Part shown: positions 35,586-43,987 of the stretch, in pieces
Layout of the letters: each line of letters starts with the position of its first letter
How positions within the stretch are numbered: position 1 is the first letter of the stretch
Assembly: GCA_003712165.1 (NCBI GenBank)
Contig: RHLH01000001.1
Location: 124,001 to 188,000, forward strand
From: Phycisphaera sp.
Lineage (GTDB): Bacteria > Planctomycetota > Phycisphaerae > Phycisphaerales > UBA1924
Direction of reading: 5' to 3'
Length of the DNA stretch: 64,000 nt
Program-made: the position numbers and the translations under genes
The notes under the pieces: model-generated
What the model saw: only the letters and a program-made list of their open reading frames with translations
The model's database searches: none
What the model was told of the DNA's origin: nothing

Positions 35586-38348
35586 TTAGATGTCGTCGGT
35601 GTTGTAGATGTACACGGCCTCGAGCGCCCGGCCGATGCGTGAGCTGGCCGAGGTCAGGTGTGCGCGTGTGTAGTCGTCGAGCTTGCCGTTGTGCTTAAGT
35701 GTGTCATCGATCTGCGTCTTGAGGTTGGTCAGGTGCTCGGTTGAGAGCGAGCGGACCGGGGCCGCGGCGGCGCCGGACATCGTGCCCGGACGCGTGAAGT
35801 CGATGAGCCTGTCGATGAGGCCGAGCTGCAGGTTGCGCCTGAAGCTGGAGATCATCGGCTGACGCTCGGTGAACGTCTGACGCGGTGCCTCGGCGATCTC
35901 GGTGAAGGCCTCCTCGACGACCGCATTCATGACCTCGGGCAGCGTGATGGTGTCCTCGTCGGACGACACGCGGAACTCGTTGTCGTACACGTTCTTGAGC
36001 GTGGTGGGGTTCATGATCATGGTGAGCGAGGCGCCCATGATGCCGTTGACCCGGTCGTGGATCGGGAACGCGGGGTCGGCGAAGTAGTTGCCCCAGCGGT
36101 CCGACCAGTTGTCGGCCGAGAGGTGCGTGATGACCTCGGGGCTGAGGCCGAACGCCTCGTCGCGGAAACCGTTCTCAAGGACGTACTTGAGCGCGGCGCG
36201 CTGCTTGTCGGCCTCGACAACCACGAGCGGCGGGCGGCCGTTCGGGTCGCCCTTCTTGTCGCGGTGCACGTACGCGCCGCCGATCCAGTTGGCCATGATC
36301 GAGACGCCCGACATCTGCTGGTTGAGCGTGATGTTGTACCCACGCGTCGCGCGGCTCCAGCTGTCGCCCTCGTCCACGAACTTGTCCATCAGACGCTCGC
36401 GGTACAGATCGATCAGACGCTTCTGGTTCTCGCAGTAATCAAGGGGCCAGGCGGCGAAGTCGTACCGGCGCGCGAGCGGGTCGATGCCCCACGTGTCGTA
36501 GTCGGTCGCGTAGGGGATGTCCTTCTCGGCCGCGAGCTTGATGGTTTCTTCGGGCTTGTCGCCGTAGCCGTACTCGATGACCCAGTAGTCGTAATCGCCC
36601 AGCGCGACCATCGCGTAATCGCCCTGAACATCGCCCGAGTCCATGTTGATGTTGATCGGGTTGTAGTCCATGACGGAAGCGGTGAACGCCCTGCCCTTGA
36701 CCTCTTCTGAGTTGATCTCAGCCATCGTGTATTGGCTGGACGCCTTGAAGTTGTGACGCAGGCCGAGCGTGTGTCCGACTTCGTGCGCGACGAGGTCGGC
36801 GAGCATCGGGCCGATGAACCAGTCGGGCATGCCGTCGAGCATGTCGGAGTTCTCGTCCTCTGCTTCGTCACCCAGCATCTCGCGTGCGACCTCGAGATGC
36901 ATGCCCATCATGGCAACGTCGAGGCCCTTGCCGCGCGAGGCGAGGCACATGCCGTTGAACTCGGACTGTGCGCCGAGCTGGCCGTCGTACTCGTTGTCGC
37001 CGTAGATGGTGTTGTCGACCATCGCGGCGGGGTGCCCGCCGTAGCGCTGCACACCGCGCTGGGCGATCTCGGCCTTGACGAACTCGCGCTGCGCCGGGTC
37101 GGCGAGCAGGACCCGCGGGTCGTAGTCGGGCCGGTCGGCGAGCCAGGCCATGGTCTCGGGGCTCATGCCCTCCATCGCAGCGTCGGGGAGGAGGTCGTTG
37201 AACTGATAGTTGAAGTAGCGGATCCAGCCGTCGGTCAGCACGACGTCGGCATCGAGAATCTCACCCGTCTCGGGGTGCGCCCGGCTCGGCCCGATCGCGG
37301 TGCCGATGTCGTTGCTCAGCCAGCGGATGAAGTTGTAACGAACGTCCTCGGGGTCTTTGTCCATGTGGGCGCCGGTCGCGGCGTCCTGCTGGTAGACCTC
37401 GATCGCGTTGAGGATGCCGACCTTCTCGAACGCTTCGTTCCAGTACTCAACGCCTTCGCGCACGAATCGGCGGTACCGCACGGGCACGGTGTGATCGATG
37501 TAGTAGACCACGGGCTGCTTGGGCGGGCTGAGCTTCAGGTTGGGGTCTCGTTTCTCGAGGTTCCAGCGGTTGATGTAGCGGACGATCTTGTCTTCGTCCT
37601 GGAACTTGCCGAGGTCGCGGTAGGTCGTGGTGAAGTAGCCGAGTCTCTGGTCGGCCTCGCGGGGCTTGTAGCCCTTGCTGCCCTGGACAGCACTGATGGA
37701 GTAATGGAACTCCTTGAGCGTGCCGCCAGCGACGGGCATCTCGATCGCGATCTCGATGTTCTTGGGGAAGGCCTTGGCGCTGTTGACCTTGAGTAGGCGT
37801 GTGTTGGCTCCGCGAGCGGAGGAACCGAAGAAGGTCTGCGCGTTCCCGGCGAGCAGCGCGTCGAGGTCGATCACGGGCTGGCCGTTCGGGCCGATGCACT
37901 GGATGGGCATGTCGAGGATGACGCGGTCGGTGAAGATGCGCTCCACGGAATCCTTTGATTCCTGATCGCCCGTCGAGCGGGTGTTGATCTCGGGCGCCAT
38001 CAGCGCGACGCGCTTGTCGTAGCGCTTCCAATACGTGTACATGTTGCTGCCCTGGAGGCCGGCGTAGGTCTCACCCGCGCCGACGGTGACAGCGAACCAC
38101 TGCTTGGTGTTCTGGAAGTTCCGGGGGAGCTCGGCGAGCATCTGCCCGTCCTTCTCGCGCGTCCAGACGGTGTAGAAGCTTTGCGAGCCGTCGGCAGTGG
38201 AGACGACCTTCTCAAAGCCATCGGCGACCTCTTCGAACTTGGGGAAGTCAGGCTTCTTCTCTTTGGGCTGTGCGATTGCCAGTCCCGCGACACACATCAT
38301 CGCCGAGGCCGAGATCAGGCCTCTGCGGATTGCTTTCATATCTGCCAT
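35586..38348 (-). CDS. secreted zinc metalloprotease (metzincin, DUF4953/DUF5117 type)
   Basis: 920 residues; the ATG at 38348 lies 9 bases after AGAAGGAG, and a signal peptide ending AIAQP follows. The zinc site HEVGHTLGLRH (522-532) is the extended HExxHxxGxxH motif, with a Met-turn candidate in SVMDYNP (558-564). The long N-terminal domain and the order of segments match the zinc-dependent metalloproteases annotated with DUF5117 and DUF4953. It has no dockerin tail, unlike the other large secreted proteases here. It is probably periplasmic or extracellular. It has its own terminator downstream. Confidence 0.9.
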   Translation of the reverse strand: MADMKAIRRGLISASAMMCVAGLAIAQPKEKKPDFPKFEEVADGFEKVVSTADGSQSFYTVWTREKDGQMLAELPRNFQNTKQWFAVTVGAGETYAGLQGSNMYTYWKRYDKRVALMAPEINTRSTGDQESKDSVERIFTDRVILDMPIQCIGPNGQPVIDLDALLAGNAQTFFGSSARGANTRLLKVNSAKAFPKNIEIAIEMPVAGGTLKEFHYSISAVQGSKGYKPREADQRLGYFTTTYRDLGKFQDEDKIVRYINRWNLEKRDPNLKLSPPKQPVVYYIDHTVPVRYRRFVREGVEYWNEAFEKVGILNAIEVYQQDAATGAHMDKDPEDVRYNFIRWLSNDIGTAIGPSRAHPETGEILDADVVLTDGWIRYFNYQFNDLLPDAAMEGMSPETMAWLADRPDYDPRVLLADPAQREFVKAEIAQRGVQRYGGHPAAMVDNTIYGDNEYDGQLGAQSEFNGMCLASRGKGLDVAMMGMHLEVAREMLGDEAEDENSDMLDGMPDWFIGPMLADLVAHEVGHTLGLRHNFKASSQYTMAEINSEEVKGRAFTASVMDYNPININMDSGDVQGDYAMVALGDYDYWVIEYGYGDKPEETIKLAAEKDIPYATDYDTWGIDPLARRYDFAAWPLDYCENQKRLIDLYRERLMDKFVDEGDSWSRATRGYNITLNQQMSGVSIMANWIGGAYVHRDKKGDPNGRPPLVVVEADKQRAALKYVLENGFRDEAFGLSPEVITHLSADNWSDRWGNYFADPAFPIHDRVNGIMGASLTMIMNPTTLKNVYDNEFRVSSDEDTITLPEVMNAVVEEAFTEIAEAPRQTFTERQPMISSFRRNLQLGLIDRLIDFTRPGTMSGAAAAPVRSLSTEHLTNLKTQIDDTLKHNGKLDDYTRAHLTSASSRIGRALEAVYIYNTDDI

Positions 38349-38495
38349 AACAGAGCGCTCCTTCTGTAAACCACTGACTGCGCCGCGCGTCGGCGTGCAC
38401 ACCGATCGGGCGGGCGATGAGATTCTGCTGCACTCAATCTCGGCGAAGTGCCGGGTGAGCCGCCATTGAACGGGACACCGGCCAAGCGGCTGGTG

Positions 38496-39482
38496 TCAGA
38501 CACCCGGGCCGATCGCGTCGAGTTTCTCGGCGACGAGCAGCCCAAGTGAGAGCAGAACGAACACAACCCCCGCAACCTGGACGCCGCGATCGCGGACTGC
38601 AAGCTCCGTAGGGTCGTCGTATTTGCCCTGCTCCAGCAGCACGATACAGCGAAGCAGGCCGAACGTTGCTGGGAGAATGGTTAGCCAGAGAAGATTGAAG
38701 CCCCACGGACTCGCACCGGATGCGACGGTCCCGATAGCCGGGCCGTAGATGTCCTGCTGCTGCTCCACGTACCCCGCGTATGTCACGAGCGTGCCGACGG
38801 CGGTCATGACTACCGCCATCCTGAGGAGGTCGTCGGTGTAAACGGAATGAACCCCCCTGATTTGGGTTGCATCTGCCGCATTCTCTTCCATCGTCCTCCG
38901 CTCGGCGAGCCGTTTGCCCAGCGCGAGGAACATCGCGAGGAAGAAGGTGGAGTTCAGGAGCCAGGTACTGGGTGCAACTCCTGCCGCGGCACAGCCGGCC
39001 ATCACCCGAAGCACAAAGCCAGTGGACAGGCTGATCACGTCCAGGATCACGACTCGTTTCATAAACCCTGAATAGGCAAGGACATTGAGCGTGTAGAGAG
39101 CGGTCAGCCCGAGCACCCACCAGCGCCGTGAGTCATCGACGAGGAAGCACGCTCCTACGGCGGCCACCATGAGCACGGCCGCGAATAAGCGGGCCGGACC
39201 CAGAGCGATCTTGCCGCTGGCGATCGGTCGGCGCCGCTTTCGAGGATGAAGAGCGTCTGCATGGCGATCGGCGATGTCGTTGACGACGTAGCACCCGCTG
39301 GACGCGAACCCGAAGGCGAGAAAGGCTCCGAGCACGGAAACCCACGAATCCAGCAGGGCAAGGCCGTAGATCGGGCCGATGAGTACGAACACACCCTTGC
39401 CCCACTGGGCGGGGCGTGCAAGGCGGATGAAGTCCGCGGGGCTTGCTTGCGAGGTCGGCTTGGCCTGATCTGGCATGGGCAT
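38496..39482 (-). CDS. UbiA-family prenyltransferase, decaprenyl-phosphate phosphoribosyltransferase-like
   Basis: 328 residues, about nine membrane helices. The key motif is NDIADRHADALHPRKRRRP starting at residue 68, matching the NDxxDxxxD plus HPxKxxRPIASG pattern of DPPR synthase, which transfers phosphoribose from PRPP to a polyprenyl phosphate. The second aspartate-rich region (YSGFMKRVVILDVISLSTGFV) fits too. In mycobacteria the product leads to decaprenyl-phosphoryl-arabinose for cell-wall glycans; the role here is unknown. The start at 39482 could instead be at 39476. The divergent neighbour is a GT-C-like protein, a class that uses polyprenyl-phosphate sugars. Confidence 0.8.
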   Translation of the reverse strand: MPMPDQAKPTSQASPADFIRLARPAQWGKGVFVLIGPIYGLALLDSWVSVLGAFLAFGFASSGCYVVNDIADRHADALHPRKRRRPIASGKIALGPARLFAAVLMVAAVGACFLVDDSRRWWVLGLTALYTLNVLAYSGFMKRVVILDVISLSTGFVLRVMAGCAAAGVAPSTWLLNSTFFLAMFLALGKRLAERRTMEENAADATQIRGVHSVYTDDLLRMAVVMTAVGTLVTYAGYVEQQQDIYGPAIGTVASGASPWGFNLLWLTILPATFGLLRCIVLLEQGKYDDPTELAVRDRGVQVAGVVFVLLSLGLLVAEKLDAIGPGV

Positions 39483-39529
39483 ATGTTAGAGCGGCGCGGC
39501 GGCTGCGCCTCGGAGTCACGACAGCTACT

Positions 39530-40903
39530 TTGAGCGAACCAGATTCAAAGCTGAAACACGCCAGGACCCATCCGCTGCTCGCGGGCGGCGTGGTTCTCAT
39601 TGTCATGTGGGTGCTCCAGCTCATTGTCGTGCTCGGACCGGGCATCAGCGGCCCCGTTGCGAACGACGAGCAGGAGTTCCATCTGCCGACCATCCGCCTG
39701 TTCGCAGAGCAGATGCCTTCGCCCGATCTGTCTTCGTACAACGTCGCGACCACCCCCGGGTATCACCTGCTGCTCGCTGTCGCGGTCAATATGGGCGCCG
39801 AGTCCGACATGGCACTCCGGCTCATCGGAGGCCAGTTCGCGGTTCTGCTCGCCGCGCTCATCACGTGCTGGGTCGGCAAGCGGATCGAGTGGCCCTTCGC
39901 TGCAGTGCTCGCGCTGCCGGCGTTTGTTTCTATCTATACGTTCTCGCCCATGGTGCTCGCGCTGCCGGAGGCCGCCGCCTGGCTAGGCGTGCTGGCGATG
40001 CTGGTCATCGGTTTGCGCCGCGTCGTGCGCCGAGAGTGGTTCGTCGTTGCCGGGTTTGTACTCGTGGGTCTTGTGTGTATCAGGCAGATCCATATCTGGG
40101 CGGCCGTGCCGATCTGGCTTTCTGCATGGCTCGGCTCGCAGCAGGAGCGTGAGCCCGACCGGCTCGTTCCGAGGCCCAAAGAACTCGAGCTTAACGATCG
40201 GCTGCCTCTGTCGGTGTTCGCGTTTCTGTGCACATTGCCGGCGTTCGGCGTTCTCGCCTGGTTCTTCTGGCTCTGGGAAGGCCCCGTTCCGCCCGGCTTT
40301 CAGACGAGCGAGGCGGCTTCGCAGATCACCGGTGCCGCGGTTCATAGCGGGGGCAATCTCGCGAGCCCGGCGATGGTGCTCGCGCTGTTCGGTTTGTTTG
40401 CGCCCTTCTTTGTTGTTGGGCTGATCCCGGTGATCAAGCGCAGGTTGGCTGAGAAGCCTTCGGTGGTCTGGACTGTGATTGTCTCTGGCGTGCTCGCGTT
40501 CCTCATCTCGATCGTGCCCGAGACGAGTTTCGACGTGAGCGAGGGAAGGTGGACAGGGCTCTGGAACCTCATCGAGAAGATGCCAACGGTCGGCGAGCGG
40601 TCGCCCTTCATTATCGGTCTCTCAGTGATCGGCGGCATCCAACTCGCCTGTTTGCTGCTTGTGATCCGCTCGCGAGACAGGCTCATCATCGCGGGCACGC
40701 TTCTGGCGTTCACGGTTGCTCAAGCTGCGAATTTCCAGTCGTGGACCAGGTACCTGCTCCCGATGGTGCTGTTCACGCTCGTGATGCTGACGACCCTGGC
40801 CATTCAAATCTTGCCGGCTCGGCGTTTCTGGCACGTCCTCGGACCAACCGTGCTCGCGATCGCGTTCAGCTACGGCACGGTTATGAGACTCATTGAGTCG
40901 TAA
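39530..40903 (+). CDS. polytopic membrane protein, GT-C glycosyltransferase-like
   Basis: About 457 residues from a TTG at 39530; the frame is open back to 39443, but that would overlap the divergent gene. Ten or more membrane helices are visible. The first periplasmic loop has DEQEFHLPTIRLFAEQM followed by TTPGYHLLLA, which resembles the Asp-Glu and TPPG loop of Alg10-like GT-C enzymes that take sugars from polyprenyl or dolichyl phosphate. Near the C-terminus NFQSWTRYLLPMVLF fits the conserved late loop. Together with the neighbouring DPPR-like enzyme it may transfer a lipid-linked pentose to a surface glycan. The resemblance is by eye and moderate. Confidence 0.5.
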   Translation: MSEPDSKLKHARTHPLLAGGVVLIVMWVLQLIVVLGPGISGPVANDEQEFHLPTIRLFAEQMPSPDLSSYNVATTPGYHLLLAVAVNMGAESDMALRLIGGQFAVLLAALITCWVGKRIEWPFAAVLALPAFVSIYTFSPMVLALPEAAAWLGVLAMLVIGLRRVVRREWFVVAGFVLVGLVCIRQIHIWAAVPIWLSAWLGSQQEREPDRLVPRPKELELNDRLPLSVFAFLCTLPAFGVLAWFFWLWEGPVPPGFQTSEAASQITGAAVHSGGNLASPAMVLALFGLFAPFFVVGLIPVIKRRLAEKPSVVWTVIVSGVLAFLISIVPETSFDVSEGRWTGLWNLIEKMPTVGERSPFIIGLSVIGGIQLACLLLVIRSRDRLIIAGTLLAFTVAQAANFQSWTRYLLPMVLFTLVMLTTLAIQILPARRFWHVLGPTVLAIAFSYGTVMRLIES

Positions 40904-41146
40904 TTTGGGCTGTCGGCCCACGAGCCGATGTCCGGGAAAGTCGCGAACTTCGGGTTCCGGGCGGGAGAATGGTTGCCAAGTCGTGATCTGGGCGCATTCT
41001 GCATGCGAGAGAATCTCAGATTTCCCTTGTCTGCATGCATCCGTTGCGGTTGTATGTGCGGAGGGCATCCTGGGGAGCACGCTGTAAGTCTTTGTGGATA
41101 AGCAGTTTGCAGGGCGAATGAAGCGGTGGGAGAAAGAGGAGTCGTT

Positions 41147-41890
41147 ATGGCTTGTGCGCGATTTGTGTGCGCTTTGGCCTGTGCTAGCCTTGCACCTTCA
41201 GTTTTTGCTGAACCAATCGAAGCTACGTTCGAGAACCTTGTTCACGGCGAGATCGTTAACGGTCAGTTTGCTGATGTCGGAATGAGTATCGAGGCGGTGA
41301 ATTTCCAGCTCGCCGGTGCGATGCCCATCGCGTTTGATACGCAATTCATTAATACTGCCGACCCGGACCTGCAGGGCCCGCCCTGGAGTCACGGCAATCT
41401 GGCGCCGAACACCATCCTCGGCAACGTCATCATCGTGCCTGAGAACATGGTTGACGCGAACAACGACGGCATCGTTGACGACCCCGACGACGAGGGTGCC
41501 CGTCCCGCTGGCGAACTCATATTCAACTTCGATCAGGTCATGACCGGCTTCGGATTCGATGTCCTCGACATTGAGGGTGTCACCCAGGAAACGACCACCG
41601 TTGAGTTCTTCCTGTTTGGCAAGTCTGTCGGCTCGGTTGCGTTTACCGATTTCACCGATCCGCAGAGCGTGTTCTACGATGAGACGATCGTGTTCGGCAA
41701 CAACTCGGCCAACCGTGTTTCGCCCATCATGATTGGTGACGTTTCTGAAGGTCTTGCCGATGGGTACACGAGCGTCACGATCCACATGGGTGGTTCCAGC
41801 GCGTTTGACAACATTGTGACCATCCCCGCGCCGGCATCGGCTGCACTGCTTGGTCTGGGTGGTCTCGCCGCGGCGCGTCGCAGGCGGTAA
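41147..41890 (+). CDS. secreted protein with PAPA/PEP-CTERM-type sorting signal
   Basis: 247 residues; the ATG at 41147 follows AAAGAGGAG. It has a signal peptide (ending VFAEP), a beta-rich body, and an acidic, possibly calcium-binding stretch DANNDGIVDDPDDEG. The C-terminus reads PAPASAALLGLGGLAAARRR, that is a short motif, a transmembrane stretch and an arginine cluster, as in PEP-CTERM proteins processed by exosortase. No exosortase gene is in the window. It is convergent with a dockerin-tailed gene across a shared terminator, so two different C-terminal sorting systems sit side by side. Function unknown. Confidence 0.8.
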   Translation: MACARFVCALACASLAPSVFAEPIEATFENLVHGEIVNGQFADVGMSIEAVNFQLAGAMPIAFDTQFINTADPDLQGPPWSHGNLAPNTILGNVIIVPENMVDANNDGIVDDPDDEGARPAGELIFNFDQVMTGFGFDVLDIEGVTQETTTVEFFLFGKSVGSVAFTDFTDPQSVFYDETIVFGNNSANRVSPIMIGDVSEGLADGYTSVTIHMGGSSAFDNIVTIPAPASAALLGLGGLAAARRRR

Positions 41891-41917
41891 GCCGCACTCC
41901 ACTCGATACAAAACACG

Positions 41918-41948
41918 CACCGGGCGGCCTGTTTGAGGCCGCCCGGTG
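41918..41948. terminator. bidirectional terminator between convergent genes
   Basis: A perfect 13-bp stem (41918-41930 with 41936-41948) and a 5-base loop lies between two convergent stops. TTGTTGT follows on the plus strand and GTGTTTTGT on the minus strand, so it can serve both genes. Confidence 0.85.
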
Positions 41949-41978
41949 TTGTTGTACAGCGGTGGTTGTGGAACCGCG

Positions 41979-43835
41979 TTACTCGCAGCCGTTGTTGTAG
42001 TTGCTGATCCAGGCCGTGAAATCGGTTGGGGTGCACGCCCCGTCGCCGTTCTGGTCGCAGCCGGGCAGGTTGTTGTTGAAGGCGTTGATCCAGGCGGTGA
42101 AGTCGGCCGGGGAGACCATGCCGTCACCGTTGACGTCGGGGAGGCACTCTCCGGTCTCGCCCACGCGTTCGATGGCACCCATGTCCACGATGAACTGCCC
42201 GCCCGTGCCTGTGTCGGGCGTGTTGGTGTCGTCGGCGAAGCGTGCGTTGCCGAGGAAGTCAAACTCGAATTCCGCTGGCACGAGCGAGTTGTCGCCCGCG
42301 TCTACACCTGGTGACATCTCGGCGAGCGTGAAGTCGCCGCTGGCGGCACCAACGAACACGGGCGGGTCGGTGATCACACTGAGCCCGCCGATCGCCGGTC
42401 CGGTTGAGAGTGTGTCGAACCCGCTGAATGCGTTCGAGGTGATGTCGATGATGCCCGTGTCGGTCGAGATCGCTGCGCGCTTGGTGCCGGGCCCGGCGAA
42501 GGTGAAGATGTTGTTGTGCGTGAAGGCGGAGAAACCGGATGGTGCGAACCCGGTGGTGGTCAGCGCGTCGGCGAACCCGTTGGGCCCGGCTGAGCCGGTG
42601 GAGCCAGCCGAGCCTGTGCTTCCGTTGCTTCCGTTGCTGCCGTCGTCGCCGAAGAGCCCTGCTTCGCCTCCCGATCCACCCGAGCCGCGCGAGCCGCCCG
42701 AACCGCCCGAGCCTCGTTGACCGGCTTGTGCAGCGGTCGCGTCGTATACGGTGTTGTTGGTGATCAGGGGCTCGGTGCCCGGGTTGACGATCTGGAAGAC
42801 GCGGAGCGGACCTGTGGCGCCGCCCGTGCCGCCCCGGCCTCCGTTTCCGCCGTTGCCGCCTCTGCCGCCGTTGCCCCCGTCGCCGAACGCACCTCCGTCG
42901 CCTCCGTCGCCTCCGTTGCCGCCCCGGCCTCCGTTGCCGCCTCTACCGCCGGGCCCGCCGATTCCGCCGGAGAGGCTGTCGATGATGTTCTGCACGACCA
43001 TGACGTCGTTGACGGTGTCGGCGAACAGGACGTAGGTCGCTCCGCCTGATCCACCGGTCCCGCCTCTTCCGCCGGTTCTGCCGTTGCCGCCGCTGCTGCC
43101 GTTGCCGCCATTACCATCCGAGCCGTCGGATCCGTTTCCGCCGTTGGACCCGTTTCCGCCTCGTCCGCCGGCACCGCCAAAGCCGCCCTGAAGACCGACA
43201 AACGCGGTGTTGGTGAGGTCGAGTGAGTCGATGTCTCTCACGTCGATCGCGGTGACGCTCCGGCCGCTGCCGCCTGTGCTTCCGTTGCTGTTGGTGCCTC
43301 CGTTGCCGCCCGTGCCGCCGTTGAGTGCGGTGATCGGTCCGATGATGCTCTGGTCAACATCTAGGGAGCCGCCGATGCGGGAGATCACGCCGTAGCGCGT
43401 GCCGTTGTACGTCACGGGGAAGTTTGCGCCGTCGAAGATCTCGACACCGGTCAGCGAGACGTCCGCGTTGTCGGATTCGATGCCGACGACCCTGAAGTCC
43501 ATGATCGAGGCATAGTTGATATCAGCCGAGGAACCGGAGAGGAAGCGCAGGCCTTCCCACGAGCCGTTGATGGGGAAGAACGTGACGGGCTCGGTCGGGG
43601 TGCCGTTGACGGTCATGGTCGCGCCGTCCTCGAGGAAGATCCGAAAGCCGGTGTCGACGACGACCTGAGCGCCGGCGCCGATGGTGAGGGTGCCCGTGTA
43701 GGTCGTGTTGTCGTTGATGATCAGCGTGCCGCCCGGAGGGATGACGACGTCGCCCGGGACCGTGGTCTGGCCCAGGGCGTTCGTGACGGCGAGTGCTGCG
43801 AGCAGCGAGGCTGCGGTGTTTCGTTTCGTGTGCAT
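41979..43835 (-). CDS. secreted beta-helix protein with PGRS-like glycine repeats and dockerin tail
   Basis: 618 residues; the ATG at 43835 follows AAAAGGAG and begins a signal peptide. The first 180 residues and a later part (about 450-545) look like parallel beta-helix turns ([18 protein letters not shown]-type rungs). Between them are long stretches of GGxGG triplets such as [17 protein letters not shown], alternating with short ordinary segments, resembling PE_PGRS proteins or glycine-rich polyglycine-II folds. The tail is a two-repeat dockerin with four cysteines, ending YNNGCE. A structural surface or matrix protein seems likely. It has its own promoter region and shares a terminator with the convergent gene. 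Confidence 0.85.
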   Translation of the reverse strand: MHTKRNTAASLLAALAVTNALGQTTVPGDVVIPPGGTLIINDNTTYTGTLTIGAGAQVVVDTGFRIFLEDGATMTVNGTPTEPVTFFPINGSWEGLRFLSGSSADINYASIMDFRVVGIESDNADVSLTGVEIFDGANFPVTYNGTRYGVISRIGGSLDVDQSIIGPITALNGGTGGNGGTNSNGSTGGSGRSVTAIDVRDIDSLDLTNTAFVGLQGGFGGAGGRGGNGSNGGNGSDGSDGNGGNGSSGGNGRTGGRGGTGGSGGATYVLFADTVNDVMVVQNIIDSLSGGIGGPGGRGGNGGRGGNGGDGGDGGAFGDGGNGGRGGNGGNGGRGGTGGATGPLRVFQIVNPGTEPLITNNTVYDATAAQAGQRGSGGSGGSRGSGGSGGEAGLFGDDGSNGSNGSTGSAGSTGSAGPNGFADALTTTGFAPSGFSAFTHNNIFTFAGPGTKRAAISTDTGIIDITSNAFSGFDTLSTGPAIGGLSVITDPPVFVGAASGDFTLAEMSPGVDAGDNSLVPAEFEFDFLGNARFADDTNTPDTGTGGQFIVDMGAIERVGETGECLPDVNGDGMVSPADFTAWINAFNNNLPGCDQNGDGACTPTDFTAWISNYNNGCE

Positions 43836-43910
43836 GGTGTGCTCCTTTTCTTGATAGAGATGCCCAGACAGACGCGACGTGGGGCTGGCCCGCGCCTCAC
43901 ACAAACAAGA

Positions 43911-43942
43911 AAAGACCGGGCGGTCCTCTCGGAGCCGCCCGG
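43911..43942 (-). terminator. intrinsic terminator after the half-dockerin gene
   Basis: On the minus strand CCGGGCGG (43942-43935) pairs with CCGCCCGG (43923-43916), followed by TCTTTTCTTG. It lies 45 bp beyond the stop of the 43988-45673 gene and upstream of the next start. Confidence 0.8.
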
Positions 43943-43987
43943 CCTCACGCATCCCTGCTGAGGGGTCTCAGGTTGTGGTTGTCCTGA

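Noticed and set aside
39443..39529. N-terminal extension of the GT-C-like protein from the ATG at 39443
   Set aside because: It would overlap the start of the divergent UbiA-family gene and the added residues are antisense to it.
42600..43330. Short regular repeats that could suggest a CRISPR array
   Set aside because: They are degenerate glycine codons within an open, exported protein and lack constant repeats with unique spacers.
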